From assembly GCA_965214485.1 (NCBI GenBank), contig CBDCBW010000018.1:62001-126000 (forward strand): a stretch of 64,000 nucleotides of DNA, read 5' to 3'. A program made the position numbers and the translations under genes. Position 1 is the stretch's first letter; every line of letters starts with the position of its first letter. The notes beneath the pieces were generated by a model, which saw only the letters and a program-made list of their open reading frames with translations, did no database searches and was not told the DNA's origin. The stretch is from JANQRZ01 sp965214485. GTDB lineage: Bacteria > Bacteroidota > Rhodothermia > Rhodothermales > JANQRZ01. This document shows, piece after piece, positions 25,138 through 34,138 of this stretch.

Positions 25138-27530
25138 GTTTGGGCATAGCCTACGAAGATATTTTTGGTACCGAGGACTGGGTATTCCCATATAACGCTG
25201 ACTATCTCTGTGACCAGACGGGCGCTGGCTGCACCTTTAGTACGGACGGCCTCCCGCGACTTTTTCTCGCACGGCAAGCGGGTCCTCCCTTCACATTTGC
25301 ATCGCAGAGCGACGTTACCCTCTACGACGCTTCTGACCCCTGTGTCTTTGGGGCTGATGATTGCTGGGTTTATGACTGGGACGGCCCCGGACTGCTATAT
25401 GGGTTATCGAAAGCAGGGTTAGAGTTTCCAACTGGAACCAAATTGATCGTTGAGGGCGACCTTGATGCGGAAGATGTGGAGTTCACCGAGGCCAGCGCCG
25501 GGCAAGGCTGGGGTGGCGTCGAGGTGGCGAGCGGCGGCGACTTCAGCATTGGCGGGGCGAGCGCCGTCACCGCCCCCGTCACCGTCGAGAGCGGCGGGCA
25601 GATGAGCGTCGAAGACGACGTGACGCTCGACCTCGGCGGCGACCTCACCGTCGAGAGCGGCGGGGTGCTCGACATCATCATCGACGACCAGCTCCCGAAC
25701 GAGGTCCGCTTCGCGCCGGGTGCGCGGCTCGTCGCCGAGGGCACGGTCGATGCCGGGTGGGCGCGGCTCACCGAGCGCGACGCCGGGCAGGGCTGGGGCG
25801 GCGTCTTGGTCGCAGGCTCCTTCACCACCGACGACGTCTTTGTCGAGCACGCCACCGGGGCCGGGGTGACGGTCTACAGCCCCGGCACGGTGACGCTGGA
25901 GAACTCGACGCTGCGTGAGAACGGGACCGGTCTCGACGTACGCTCGGCGGCCGGCACGCTCGTCGACAACGTGGACATCTACGACAACGCGGGCGACGGG
26001 ATCGTGACCGGGTTCATCGACTGCTACGGCACGGCGTGCCCCTGCCGGAATGCCTGCCGCAGCGGCCTCACGGTAGAGGACTCCGATATCTTCTCCAACG
26101 ACGGGATGGGGATTCGCGCGCTCGATGCTACGGTGCGTGTCGAGAGGACCGTGATGTCGCAGAACGAGAGCATCGGCTTCGGGACCTCGAACGCGTTCGT
26201 GAACCCATTCGAGCGTAACGTCATCGAGCACAACGAGGCCACCGGCGTCGCTGCCGTCTCCAGCGCCGACCTCTTCATGAGCCCTCAAACGAGCGGGAGT
26301 GGGGACGACTTCGGGCTCAACCGGGTTAAGAACAACGATAGCTTCGAGCTCTACCTCAGCGGGGGTGCCTTTGCCTTCCTCGGCGACACCCCGGGCGATC
26401 AAGGCAACGGCCGGAACTCGGTCTACGACGACACCGGTAACGGAACTCCGACGCTCGTCAAGAACACCACGAGCACGACCGTCGAGGCCGTCAACACCTT
26501 CTGGGACACGCTCAACCCCGCCCCGCGCCTCTCGGGGCCGGTCGATGCGAGCAACCCGCTTAGCTGCGACTACACCCAGAGCGGGGGCTGCCCCTTCGCA
26601 CGCCCCGGCGGCGCGCAACTCGCCGCTCGTACGGCGGCGCAGCGCGGTGCCCTCGGGGGCGATCTGCCGTCCGGTGGGGACCCCACGGTCGTCGGCGGGC
26701 TGGAGAGCCTGATCGGGCCGCTCCAGACGCTGCGCGCGGCGATTGCCGCTGACCCCGGCTCGGCGGAAGCTGCGGCTCAGGTCTACGCGCTCGGCGCGCT
26801 CCACCGCCGCGACAACGGCGACGCGCTCGGAGAATGGGCCGCGACGCAGGCCGTGCTCGGCGCGCTGCGGGCGACGCTGGCCGTGCCGGAGCTTCCAGTG
26901 GCGCAGCGGGCCGCTGCCGAAGCTGCGCTCGAAGTCGAGGCTCTCGTCGTGCTCATGCGCGAGGACTACGCCGCCGCCGACCGCCTCGTGGCCGAGTGGG
27001 CATCACACGCCGAAGCGCCGTCGGTGGTCCGGGTGCTGGGGCTCGCCGAGGCGCACCTCGCGGCCCGCGCCGGGCGCTACGCCGAAGCGGCGGAGCTAGC
27101 GGACGCCGTGGCCGAGCTGGAGCCCGAGGCCACAGGGCGAGACCTCGTGCGGATGGTCGCGGGCGGCTACGCGCACCGGGCGGGTGGCACGGGCGGGCGT
27201 GGTACCTCGCCGCTTGCAGGACCGGACGCCGCGCGGAGCGCCACGAGCGAGGCCGTAGCATCGCTGGCGGTCTTCCCGAATCCGACCGTGGGGGATGCTA
27301 CACTAGCGGTGGCGCTGCCGGAGCCCTCGCATCTCCGGGTGTCGGTCTTCGACGTGCTCGGGCGTCGCGTGGCGCTCCTCAGCGATGAGCTAAGGGATTC
27401 AGGCCCGCACCGCTTCGCCTTCGACGGGGCCGTGCTACCTGCGGGGGTGTACCTCGTCCGGGCCGAGGTGACGGCGGAACGCGGGTCGGGGGCCGAGGCG
27501 TTTACCGAGCGGATCACGCTCGTGCGCTAA
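25134..27530 (+). CDS. T9SS cargo protein with beta-helix, apparently lacking its 5' end
   Basis: The open frame of 798 residues starts at a GTG overlapping the permease stop, but there is no signal peptide, which T9SS cargo needs. The first ~100 residues (GTEDWVFPYNADYLCDQTG...) look like mid-protein sequence and are encoded by DNA near 50% GC, far below the neighbours. Residues ~110-480 form parallel beta-helix-like repeats (VTVESGGQMSVEDDVTLDLGGDLTVESGG). After a helical Ala-rich region, residues ~704-798 are a T9SS type A sorting domain (VFPNPTVGDATL, FDVLGRRVALL, LPAGVYLVRAE). It was probably truncated by a rearrangement at 25,137 and may not be secreted. Confidence 0.7.
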   Translation: MSLGIAYEDIFGTEDWVFPYNADYLCDQTGAGCTFSTDGLPRLFLARQAGPPFTFASQSDVTLYDASDPCVFGADDCWVYDWDGPGLLYGLSKAGLEFPTGTKLIVEGDLDAEDVEFTEASAGQGWGGVEVASGGDFSIGGASAVTAPVTVESGGQMSVEDDVTLDLGGDLTVESGGVLDIIIDDQLPNEVRFAPGARLVAEGTVDAGWARLTERDAGQGWGGVLVAGSFTTDDVFVEHATGAGVTVYSPGTVTLENSTLRENGTGLDVRSAAGTLVDNVDIYDNAGDGIVTGFIDCYGTACPCRNACRSGLTVEDSDIFSNDGMGIRALDATVRVERTVMSQNESIGFGTSNAFVNPFERNVIEHNEATGVAAVSSADLFMSPQTSGSGDDFGLNRVKNNDSFELYLSGGAFAFLGDTPGDQGNGRNSVYDDTGNGTPTLVKNTTSTTVEAVNTFWDTLNPAPRLSGPVDASNPLSCDYTQSGGCPFARPGGAQLAARTAAQRGALGGDLPSGGDPTVVGGLESLIGPLQTLRAAIAADPGSAEAAAQVYALGALHRRDNGDALGEWAATQAVLGALRATLAVPELPVAQRAAAEAALEVEALVVLMREDYAAADRLVAEWASHAEAPSVVRVLGLAEAHLAARAGRYAEAAELADAVAELEPEATGRDLVRMVAGGYAHRAGGTGGRGTSPLAGPDAARSATSEAVASLAVFPNPTVGDATLAVALPEPSHLRVSVFDVLGRRVALLSDELRDSGPHRFAFDGAVLPAGVYLVRAEVTAERGSGAEAFTERITLVR

Positions 27531-27545
27531 CGCCGAACTCGCGCT

Positions 27546-29153
27546 ATGAAGAAGCCTAGACGGACCTCATCTCGCCTGTTCGTCCTCGTGCTCCTCAGCG
27601 GCCTCGTGCTGCTGGGGAGCGCGGCGGTGCAGGCGCAGCTCACCGCTGAGCCAACGGAGCTAGCTGTCTCGCTCCAGCAGAGGGAGACGACCGATCGCAC
27701 CGTCACGCTGACCAACACCGGAAGCGAGGCGGCCTCGTTCTGCCTGTCCTTCGAGCGCCCGCTCCAGCGAGGCGCAGGACAGCTTGAGTTCAGCAAGCAG
27801 GCACCGGGTGCGGCATGTGGCCCGCTCGGGGAGATCCTTTTCGAGATAGATGAGGAAGACGCAGGGTTCTTCTGGAACCCCAACGGGCTGGCGATGACAC
27901 CCGATGGACGGCTCTTCGTCTCTGAATACTTTCGTAGCACGCCGCGCACGCATGAGTTCACACTGGAGCTAGAACTGCTGCGAAGCTTTGAGCAGCCCGT
28001 TGTGGAGGAGCTAGGCATCAGTACAGTCACGCAGGGAGTGACCTTCAACGCCGACACCGGCTCGCTGTGGTGGCTCAACATCGAGCGCGACGTGGTGAAC
28101 CAGCAGGTCGTCACGCGGCGAGCGCTGCTCTTGGAGGGCGACCTCGACGGCGTCCCCACCGGGCGCCGCATCGAGCTAGCCCCTCTCGAAGTCGGCGACC
28201 CACCCGAAGCCGTCCCTCCTGGTGCCCTGAGCTACGACCCCGCCACGCAGCGTTACTACTTCAGCAGCGCCAACGGCCCGAACAACTCGCTGGTGTGGGC
28301 GGCCGATACCCTCGGCGCGGTCATCCCCGGCTACCCCGTCGAGCAGCAAGCCTACCCCGGCGCTATCGCCGCCTCGCCCGATGCGCATGGCGGTGCGAGC
28401 GGTGAGCCAGAGGCCGTGCGCCTGGAGTTGATCGTGGCTTCCGGTAACGACGGGGCTGACCGCCTCGTGGTGGTAGACCCGCTCGGTGCTGATCTAGAGA
28501 TCGAGACGCCGTTGCCGGACGTGAGCGGGGGCACGGGCTTCGGCAGCATCACGGGCGAGCTACTGCGCAGCCGGGTGGACCCGAACGGCGTGCTGTATTT
28601 CCCATTCGTGAACTTCGACACGAAGGGCATCGTCGGCATCCGCCCGCACCCGCTGCCGCCGTCGTGGCTGGCGCTCTCCGAATGGGATGGGACACTCGGG
28701 CCGGGCGAGAGCACGGAGATCACGCTGACGTTCTCGTCGGGCACGCGCGCGGTGGGCAACAGCTACAGCGCCGCGCTGCAAGCCTTCGACGCCGCGACGG
28801 GCGAGGCGACCGAGGTGCCGCTGACGTTCGAGGTCGCGCCGGGGACGAATGCGGAAGACGATGCGGCGGCACTGCCGACGGAGGCGTCGCTGTCGGTCTT
28901 CCCGAACCCGGCGGCGGGGGCTGCGACGCTGGCGGGGACGCTGCCCGAGCGAGCGCACCTCCGCCTCGCGGTCTTCGACGTGCTCGGGCGGCGCGTGGCG
29001 CAGCTTGCCGACGGGCAGGCAGAAGCGGGAGACCACCGCTTCGCCTTCGACGGGCAGCACCTCCCGGCGGGCGTGTACCTCATCCGCGCCGAGTTCAGCG
29101 GACCCGGCGGCGGGGCCGAGGCGTTGACCGAGCGGATCACGCTCGTGCGCTAA
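27546..29153 (+). CDS. Secreted T9SS cargo protein, NHL/propeller-like
   Basis: A 535-residue protein with a signal peptide (RLFVLVLLSGLVLLGSAAVQAQ). Residues ~80-360 contain blades such as NPNGLAMTPDGRLFVSEY and LSYDPATQRYYFSS, which resemble an NHL/beta-propeller. An immunoglobulin-like ASPM/SPD-2 style segment (LPPSWLALSEWDGTLGPGESTEITLTF, ~370-435) and a T9SS sorting domain (~445-535) follow. It would be exported and attached to or released from the cell surface. It forms a tandem pair with the next gene. The ligand is unknown. Confidence 0.8.
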   Translation: MKKPRRTSSRLFVLVLLSGLVLLGSAAVQAQLTAEPTELAVSLQQRETTDRTVTLTNTGSEAASFCLSFERPLQRGAGQLEFSKQAPGAACGPLGEILFEIDEEDAGFFWNPNGLAMTPDGRLFVSEYFRSTPRTHEFTLELELLRSFEQPVVEELGISTVTQGVTFNADTGSLWWLNIERDVVNQQVVTRRALLLEGDLDGVPTGRRIELAPLEVGDPPEAVPPGALSYDPATQRYYFSSANGPNNSLVWAADTLGAVIPGYPVEQQAYPGAIAASPDAHGGASGEPEAVRLELIVASGNDGADRLVVVDPLGADLEIETPLPDVSGGTGFGSITGELLRSRVDPNGVLYFPFVNFDTKGIVGIRPHPLPPSWLALSEWDGTLGPGESTEITLTFSSGTRAVGNSYSAALQAFDAATGEATEVPLTFEVAPGTNAEDDAAALPTEASLSVFPNPAAGAATLAGTLPERAHLRLAVFDVLGRRVAQLADGQAEAGDHRFAFDGQHLPAGVYLIRAEFSGPGGGAEALTERITLVR

Positions 29154-29168
29154 CGCCAATCCCGCGCT

Positions 29169-30758
29169 ATGAAGAAGCTTAGAGAGACTACATCTCGTCT
29201 GATTGCTGGCGTGCTCCTCGGTAGCCTCGTGCTGCTGGGGAGCGCGGCGGTGCAGGCGCAACTCGGCGCGGAGCCCGCCGCGTTGAGTGTTGTGCTCCAG
29301 CAGAGCAAAACGACCGAGCGCACCGTCACGCTGAGCAACGCGGGAGGAGAGGCGGTCTCGTTCTGTGTGAGCTTCGCGCGCCCGCTCCAGCGGCAGCGCG
29401 GTGCGGCGTGCTTGAGCGAGCGGGCCACTGGGGGAGCCTGCGGCGAGATCGGCGAGGTGCTTCATGAGATTGACCGTGAGGACGTTGCATTCTCTTGGGA
29501 CCCCAATGGGCTGGCAATGACACCCGACGGGCGGCTTTTCACGGCGGACTATAGCGGTCGTCATCGGACCGTCGAGTTGACGCCAGAGTTAGAGGTCTTA
29601 CGGTATTTCGAGCACCCCATCGTCGACGAACTCGACCGTAATCCCGTCACGCTGGGTTTGACCTACAATCCTGACACCGGCTCGCTGTGGTGGCTTAACG
29701 TCGAGCAGGAGGGCTTCGACTTCCACCGCGCACTGCTGCTGGAGGGCGACCTCAATGGGACGCCGACCGGACGCCGCATCGAACTTCCTCCGCTCACCGA
29801 CGGCACCCCGCCCGAGACCTTCCCCCCCGGCCGTCTCAGCTACGACCCCGCCACCCAACGCTACTACTTCAGCAGCCTCGCCGCCGACGGCGGCTCGCTG
29901 ATCTGGGCGGTGGACTCGCTCGGCGCACTCGTCTCGGGCTACCCGGTCGAGCAACAAGCCTACCCCGGCGGCATCGCTACCGGCCCCGATGCCCACGGCG
30001 GTCTAGCTGATGACGGCAGCCCAGGCGAGGCCGAAGCGGTGCGCCTGGAGCTCGCCGTGGCTCCGCCGGGCGGGAGCACCCGCCTAGTGGTGGTGACGCC
30101 GGAGGGCGCGGACCTGGGGCTGGAGACGCCGCTGCCGGACGTGAGCGGGGGAACGCAGTTCGGCAGCATCACGGGGGAGCTGCTCCGTAGCCGGGTCGAC
30201 CCGAACGGCGTGCTGTACTTCGCATTCGTGAACTTCGACACGGCTGGGATCGTGGGTATTCGCCCGCACCCGCTGCCGCCGTCGTGGCTGTCGGTGAGCG
30301 CGTGGAATGGGACGCTCGGGTCGGGCGAGAGCACGGAGATCACGCTGACGTTCGAGGCGGGCACGCGGGCAGTGGGCAACAGCTACGCCGCCGCGCTCCA
30401 GGTCTTCGACGCCGCGACGGGCGAGGCGCTGGAGGTGCCGCTGTCGTTCGAGGTCGCGCCGGGGACGAATGCGGAAGACGATGCGGCGGCACTTCCGGCA
30501 GAGGCGTCGCTCGCCGTCTTCCCGAACCCGACGGTGGGCGCAGCGACCCTCGCCGTGGCGCTGCCGGAGCGCGCGCACCTCCGGCTCGCGGTCTTCGACG
30601 TGCTCGGGCGCGAGGTCGCGAGGGTCGTGGACGGACCCTTACCGGAGGGGGAGCACGCCTTCTCTCTCGACACGGCGAAGCTGCCGAGCGGGGTGTACCT
30701 GCTGCGCGGAGAGACCGACGGGGACACGGTGTCTCAGCGGCTCACCGTCGTTCGGTAG
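29169..30758 (+). CDS. Secreted T9SS cargo protein, tandem paralogue of the preceding gene
   Basis: A 529-residue protein with the same order of parts: signal peptide (RLIAGVLLGSLVLLGSAAVQAQ), propeller-like blades, Ig-like segment and T9SS C-terminal domain (~445-529). It is clearly homologous along its whole length, with near-identical stretches such as LLRSRVDPNGVLYF and VAPGTNAEDDAAALP. The intergenic sequences before both genes are alike (TAACGCC...CGCGCTATGAAGAAG), showing a local duplication. The C-terminus has diverged most (DTAKLPSGVYLLRGETDGD), perhaps through exchange with another cargo gene. Function unknown. Confidence 0.8.
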   Translation: MKKLRETTSRLIAGVLLGSLVLLGSAAVQAQLGAEPAALSVVLQQSKTTERTVTLSNAGGEAVSFCVSFARPLQRQRGAACLSERATGGACGEIGEVLHEIDREDVAFSWDPNGLAMTPDGRLFTADYSGRHRTVELTPELEVLRYFEHPIVDELDRNPVTLGLTYNPDTGSLWWLNVEQEGFDFHRALLLEGDLNGTPTGRRIELPPLTDGTPPETFPPGRLSYDPATQRYYFSSLAADGGSLIWAVDSLGALVSGYPVEQQAYPGGIATGPDAHGGLADDGSPGEAEAVRLELAVAPPGGSTRLVVVTPEGADLGLETPLPDVSGGTQFGSITGELLRSRVDPNGVLYFAFVNFDTAGIVGIRPHPLPPSWLSVSAWNGTLGSGESTEITLTFEAGTRAVGNSYAAALQVFDAATGEALEVPLSFEVAPGTNAEDDAAALPAEASLAVFPNPTVGAATLAVALPERAHLRLAVFDVLGREVARVVDGPLPEGEHAFSLDTAKLPSGVYLLRGETDGDTVSQRLTVVR

Positions 30759-31000
30759 AGGCCCTCGGCGAGCGGACGGGTCCCACCCTCCTTCCCCTCT
30801 GCGCCCACTCTACCCGGCCGATCCGTGAAGAAATCGTTCCCGGATTAAGGCCCATCCAGGGCGCGGCCGATATCCACGGTGGACACCGCCCCAGGCGTGT
30901 AAGCAGTTTCCGAGGAGAATCCCCATCGGGTTGAACCTCGCGGCCTCTTGAGGCATTGTCCAAAGCTCGTCCCCCTCCCTCCCGTAATCCCAGTTTTATA
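30759..31000 (+). promoter_or_regulatory. Probable promoter region of the PAPS synthase gene
   Basis: A 242-bp gap separates the T9SS pair from the sulfate-activation gene. The last bases before the ATG are AT-rich (CAGTTTTATA), unlike the rest of the gap. No terminator hairpin with a T-run and no known riboswitch pattern was found. The assignment as promoter is inferred from its position. Confidence 0.35.
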
Positions 31001-32722
31001 ATGACCGAAACGTCTCTCATCGCGCCGCACGGCGGTACCCTCTGTGACTTGGTGGCCGACGCCGACCCGGACGCCGCGCGCGACGCCGCCCACGACCTCC
31101 CGTCGATCGCGCTCTCCCCGCGCCAAACCTGCGACATCGAGCTGATCCTGAACGGCGGCTTCTCCCCACTCCAGGGCTTCATGAGCGAGGCCGACTACAA
31201 CGGCGTCGTCGAGAACATGCGCCTTGAAGACGGCACGCTCTGGCCAATGCCGATCACGCTCGACGTCGACGAGGACACCGCGGGCGAGCTAGGGGAGGGC
31301 GACCGCGTCGCGCTCCGCGACAACACCGGCCTGCTCCTCGCCATCATGACGGTCGAGAGCCGGTGGAGCCCGGACAAGGAGCGTGAGGCGAAGGAGGTCT
31401 TCGGGACCCTCGACAAGAAGCACCCGGCCGTGGCCTACCTCATGGATCAGGCGGGCGACGTTTACCTCGGAGGGACCCTCGAAGGCGTCCAGCTTCCGGT
31501 CCACTACGACTACAAGGACCTCCGCCACACCCCGGCCGAGCTGCGCGACCAGATCGAGTCGATGGACTCGAACAAGGTCGTCGCCTTCCAGACGCGCAAC
31601 CCGATGCACCGCGCGCACTACGAGCTGACGAGCCGCGCCGCCGAGGAGATCGGCGGCAAGCTCCTGATCCACCCGGTCGTCGGCATGACGAAGCCGGGCG
31701 ACGTGGACCACTACACGCGCGTCCGCTGCTACCAGGCGATCCTCAAGCAGTACGACCCAGGCCAGGCGATGCTGAGCCTGCTCCCGCTCGCGATGCGCAT
31801 GGCCGGTCCGCGCGAGGCCGTCTGGCACGGGATCATCCGCAAGAACTACGGCTGCACCCACCTCGTGGTCGGGCGCGACCACGCCGGCCCGGGCGACGGC
31901 TCCGACGGCAAGCCGATCTACGGCCCCTACGACGCTCAGGAGATGTTCCAGGAGTACCAAGACGAGATCGGCGTCGAGATGGTGCCCTTCCGGCTGATGG
32001 TCTACGTCCCCGAGGACGACGCCTACATGCCCATCGACGACGCGAAGGAGCAGGGCAAGGCGTTCGAGAACATCTCGGGCACGCAGCAGCGCGAGATGCT
32101 CGCGAATGGCGAGGACATCCCCGGCTGGTTCACCTACCCCGAGGTCGTCCGGGAGCTCAAGCAGAGCCACCCGCCCAAGAGCCAGCAGGGCTTCACGGTC
32201 TTCTTCACCGGCCTCTCGGGCTCGGGCAAGAGCACGGTGGCGAATGCGCTCGTCGACCGCATGATGGAGTCGGGCCGGAATGTGACGCTGCTCGACGGCG
32301 ACGTCGTGCGGACCCACCTCGGCAAGGGCCTGGGCTTCTCGCGCGAGGACCGCTCGACGAACGTCCAGCGCATCGGCTACGTCGCCAGCGAGATCACCAA
32401 GCACGGCGGCATCGCCGTCTGCGCCCCCATCGCACCCTACGAGGCCGACCGCCGCGCCAACCGCGAGGCCATCGAAGCCGGCGGTGGCTACATCGAGGTC
32501 TTCGTTTCGACGCCCCTCGAGGTCTGCGAGGCGCGCGACGTGAAGGGCCTCTACGCCAAAGCCCGCGCCGGCATCATTAAGGAGTTCACCGGCATCTCGG
32601 ACCCCTACGAGGAGCCGACCGACGCCGAGATCGACATCCCGACGCAGGACATGTCGGTCGAAGAGGCCGTCGAGAAGATCGTCGCCGACTTGACCAAGAT
32701 GGGCTACCTCTCCCAGAACTGA
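31001..32722 (+). CDS. Bifunctional sulfate adenylyltransferase / APS kinase (PAPS synthase)
   Basis: A 573-residue fusion. Residues 1-390 are a Met3/Sat-type ATP sulfurylase with a PUA-like N-terminus and the active-site motif QTRNPMHRAH (197-206), then VGRDHAGPG. Residues ~395-573 are APS kinase with P-loop GLSGSGKST (404-412) and FSREDRSTNVQRIGYVA. It makes PAPS from sulfate and two ATP. ATG at 31001 is chosen because upstream in-frame starts add no conserved sequence. It supplies the three sulfotransferases of this locus. No assimilatory PAPS reductase gene is nearby, which favours a sulfation role. Confidence 0.93.
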   Translation: MTETSLIAPHGGTLCDLVADADPDAARDAAHDLPSIALSPRQTCDIELILNGGFSPLQGFMSEADYNGVVENMRLEDGTLWPMPITLDVDEDTAGELGEGDRVALRDNTGLLLAIMTVESRWSPDKEREAKEVFGTLDKKHPAVAYLMDQAGDVYLGGTLEGVQLPVHYDYKDLRHTPAELRDQIESMDSNKVVAFQTRNPMHRAHYELTSRAAEEIGGKLLIHPVVGMTKPGDVDHYTRVRCYQAILKQYDPGQAMLSLLPLAMRMAGPREAVWHGIIRKNYGCTHLVVGRDHAGPGDGSDGKPIYGPYDAQEMFQEYQDEIGVEMVPFRLMVYVPEDDAYMPIDDAKEQGKAFENISGTQQREMLANGEDIPGWFTYPEVVRELKQSHPPKSQQGFTVFFTGLSGSGKSTVANALVDRMMESGRNVTLLDGDVVRTHLGKGLGFSREDRSTNVQRIGYVASEITKHGGIAVCAPIAPYEADRRANREAIEAGGGYIEVFVSTPLEVCEARDVKGLYAKARAGIIKEFTGISDPYEEPTDAEIDIPTQDMSVEEAVEKIVADLTKMGYLSQN

Positions 32723-32728
32723 GCCCTG

Positions 32729-32764
32729 CGGCCCGCTGTCCCCCCGGGCGGCGGGCCGTTTTCC
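32729..32764 (+). terminator. Rho-independent terminator after the PAPS synthase gene
   Basis: The stem CGGCCCGC (32729-32736) pairs with GCGGGCCG (32751-32758) and is followed at once by TTTTCC. It lies 7 bp past the stop codon. The next gene begins at 32798 and probably has its own promoter or depends on read-through. Confidence 0.8.
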
Positions 32765-32797
32765 GTTTCGACCCTTTCCTTTCCCAGCAGGAACGCA

Positions 32798-33850
32798 ATG
32801 ACCAACGCAGCGAACGGCACCGACCACTCGAAGACCCGCGTGCTCGTCACCGGAGCCGGCGGCTTCATCGGCCACCACCTCGTGGGCTATCTCAAGGACA
32901 AGGGCTACTGGGTCCGCGGCGTCGACATCAAAGAGCCGGAGTTCGAGGCGACGCGCGCCGACGAGTTCGAGTTGCTCGACCTCCGCCGCTGGGCGAACGG
33001 CCTCCAGGCGACGCGCGGCATCGACCACGTCTACGCCCTCGCGGCCGACATGGGCGGGATGGGGTTCATCTCGAAGTACCACGCCGAGATTCTCCACAAC
33101 AACATCCTGATCAACACGCACACGATGGAGGCCGCCCGGCTCGCCGGCGTCTCGCACTACCTCTACACCTCCAGCGCGTGCATCTACCCCGAGTACCTCC
33201 AGACCGAGGCCGAGGTCAAGCCGCTCAAGGAGGCCGACGCCTACCCGGCGCAGCCGCAGGACGCCTACGGCTGGGAGAAGCTCATCTCCGAGCAGCTCGC
33301 CTACCACTACCACAAGCAGTACGGCATCCAGACCCGGACCGTCCGCTTCCACAACGTCTACGGCGAGCTCGGCACGTGGCAGGGCGGGCGCGAAAAGGCC
33401 CCGGCGGCGATGTGCCGGAAGACGGCCTACGCCAAGCTCCTCGGCGGCAAAGAGGGCGAGCCGGGCGGCCCGCCCCGCATCGAGATCTGGGGCGACGGCG
33501 AGCAAACGAGGTCGTTCATGCACGTCGACGACTGCGTCGAGGGCGTCTACCGCCTCATGATGAGCGACTGCACGGAGCCGCTCAACCTCGGGCGCGACCG
33601 GATGGTGACGATCAACCACCTCGCCCGGATCGCCGCCGACGCCGCCGGGGTCGAGGTCGAGCAGGTCCACATCGACGGGCCGATGGGGGTTCGTGGCCGG
33701 AACTCGGACAACGAGAAGCTCAAGGCCGTCCTCGGCTGGGAGCCGAAGATCGCGCTCGAAGACGGCCTCGCCCGGACGTACCGCTGGATTGAAGCCCAAG
33801 TCAAGCAGAAGCTCGCCCGCGAGGAGCGCGAGGCCGAATTGGTGTCGTAG
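32798..33850 (+). CDS. GDP-mannose 3,5-epimerase-like NAD-dependent epimerase
   Basis: A 350-residue extended short-chain dehydrogenase. The NAD motif is VTGAGGFIG and the catalytic YxxxK is Tyr157/Lys161 (AYGWEK). The segments AADMGGMGFI, SSACIYPEY, HNVYGELGTWQGGREKAPAAMCRK and GVRGRNSDN closely follow the pattern of plant GDP-mannose 3,5-epimerase, which makes GDP-L-galactose and GDP-L-gulose. L-galactose occurs in sulfated marine polysaccharides, so this enzyme may feed the same capsule. It is the last gene before the CRISPR island. The exact substrate is an inference. Confidence 0.85.
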   Translation: MTNAANGTDHSKTRVLVTGAGGFIGHHLVGYLKDKGYWVRGVDIKEPEFEATRADEFELLDLRRWANGLQATRGIDHVYALAADMGGMGFISKYHAEILHNNILINTHTMEAARLAGVSHYLYTSSACIYPEYLQTEAEVKPLKEADAYPAQPQDAYGWEKLISEQLAYHYHKQYGIQTRTVRFHNVYGELGTWQGGREKAPAAMCRKTAYAKLLGGKEGEPGGPPRIEIWGDGEQTRSFMHVDDCVEGVYRLMMSDCTEPLNLGRDRMVTINHLARIAADAAGVEVEQVHIDGPMGVRGRNSDNEKLKAVLGWEPKIALEDGLARTYRWIEAQVKQKLAREEREAELVS

Positions 33851-33874
33851 TCCGCTCTCTCATTCGCACAACCT

Positions 33875-33906
33875 GTAGGGGCGCGCCGCCGGTGCGCCCC
33901 TACTTT
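33875..33906. terminator. Terminator hairpin after the epimerase gene
   Basis: The arms GTAGGGGCGC and GTGCGCCCCTAC surround a short CG-rich loop and are followed by TTTTA. It ends the epimerase transcript and lies just left of the decayed mtfA fragment at the island border. Confidence 0.8.
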
Positions 33907-33925
33907 TATGGCCGTGCTCGCCGGA

Positions 33926-33995
33926 GGCCTCAGCGCCAGGCCATGAGCGAGTCAGGCGTCGGGGATGGGGCGAGCGCGGGTCGAGGGCGTAGAGC
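33926..33995 (-). pseudogene. Decayed fragment of the mtfA 3' end at the left border of the CRISPR island
   Basis: This 70-bp stretch matches the 3' end of the intact MtfA-like gene at 45414-45502, in the same orientation. Three exact blocks stand in the same order: 12 bp (33926-33937 = 45414-45425, including the stop codon), 15 bp (33939-33953 = 45433-45447) and 18 bp (33978-33995 = 45485-45502). Between the blocks are small deletions. On the minus strand it still reads LYALDPR before shifting frame. It marks the left edge of the cas region. Confidence 0.78.
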
Positions 33996-34050
33996 CCCCG
34001 AGAGAAATGCCATAGAGAGGTTATATCTGAGGTGGCCCAACCGTCTGAGG

Positions 34051-34097
34051 GGTAGACCGGGTTGCGGCCGGCTACCTGACAGGCGGTCGTCAACCCG
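34051..34097 (+). promoter_or_regulatory. Overlapping inverted repeats upstream of cas3
   Basis: GGTAGACCGG (34051-34060) can pair with CCGGCTACC (34068-34076) with a bulged A. The overlapping CGGGTTG (34058-34064) pairs with CAACCCG (34091-34097). The two foldings exclude each other, so this could be an operator or an alternative-structure leader for the cas operon. A TTATAT at 34021 may belong to the promoter. No such element is established for type I-C loci. Confidence 0.4.
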
Positions 34098-34138
34098 AAG
34101 CCGTAACGTCGAGTCACCTCTCCTCGATCCCTCTCTCT

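Noticed and set aside
34051..34080. A possible degenerate CRISPR repeat upstream of cas3 (GTAG...CCGG...GGCCGGCT)
   Set aside because: Only short GC-rich blocks agree, spacing differs and the GATTGAAAC handle is absent. It is better explained as an inverted repeat.
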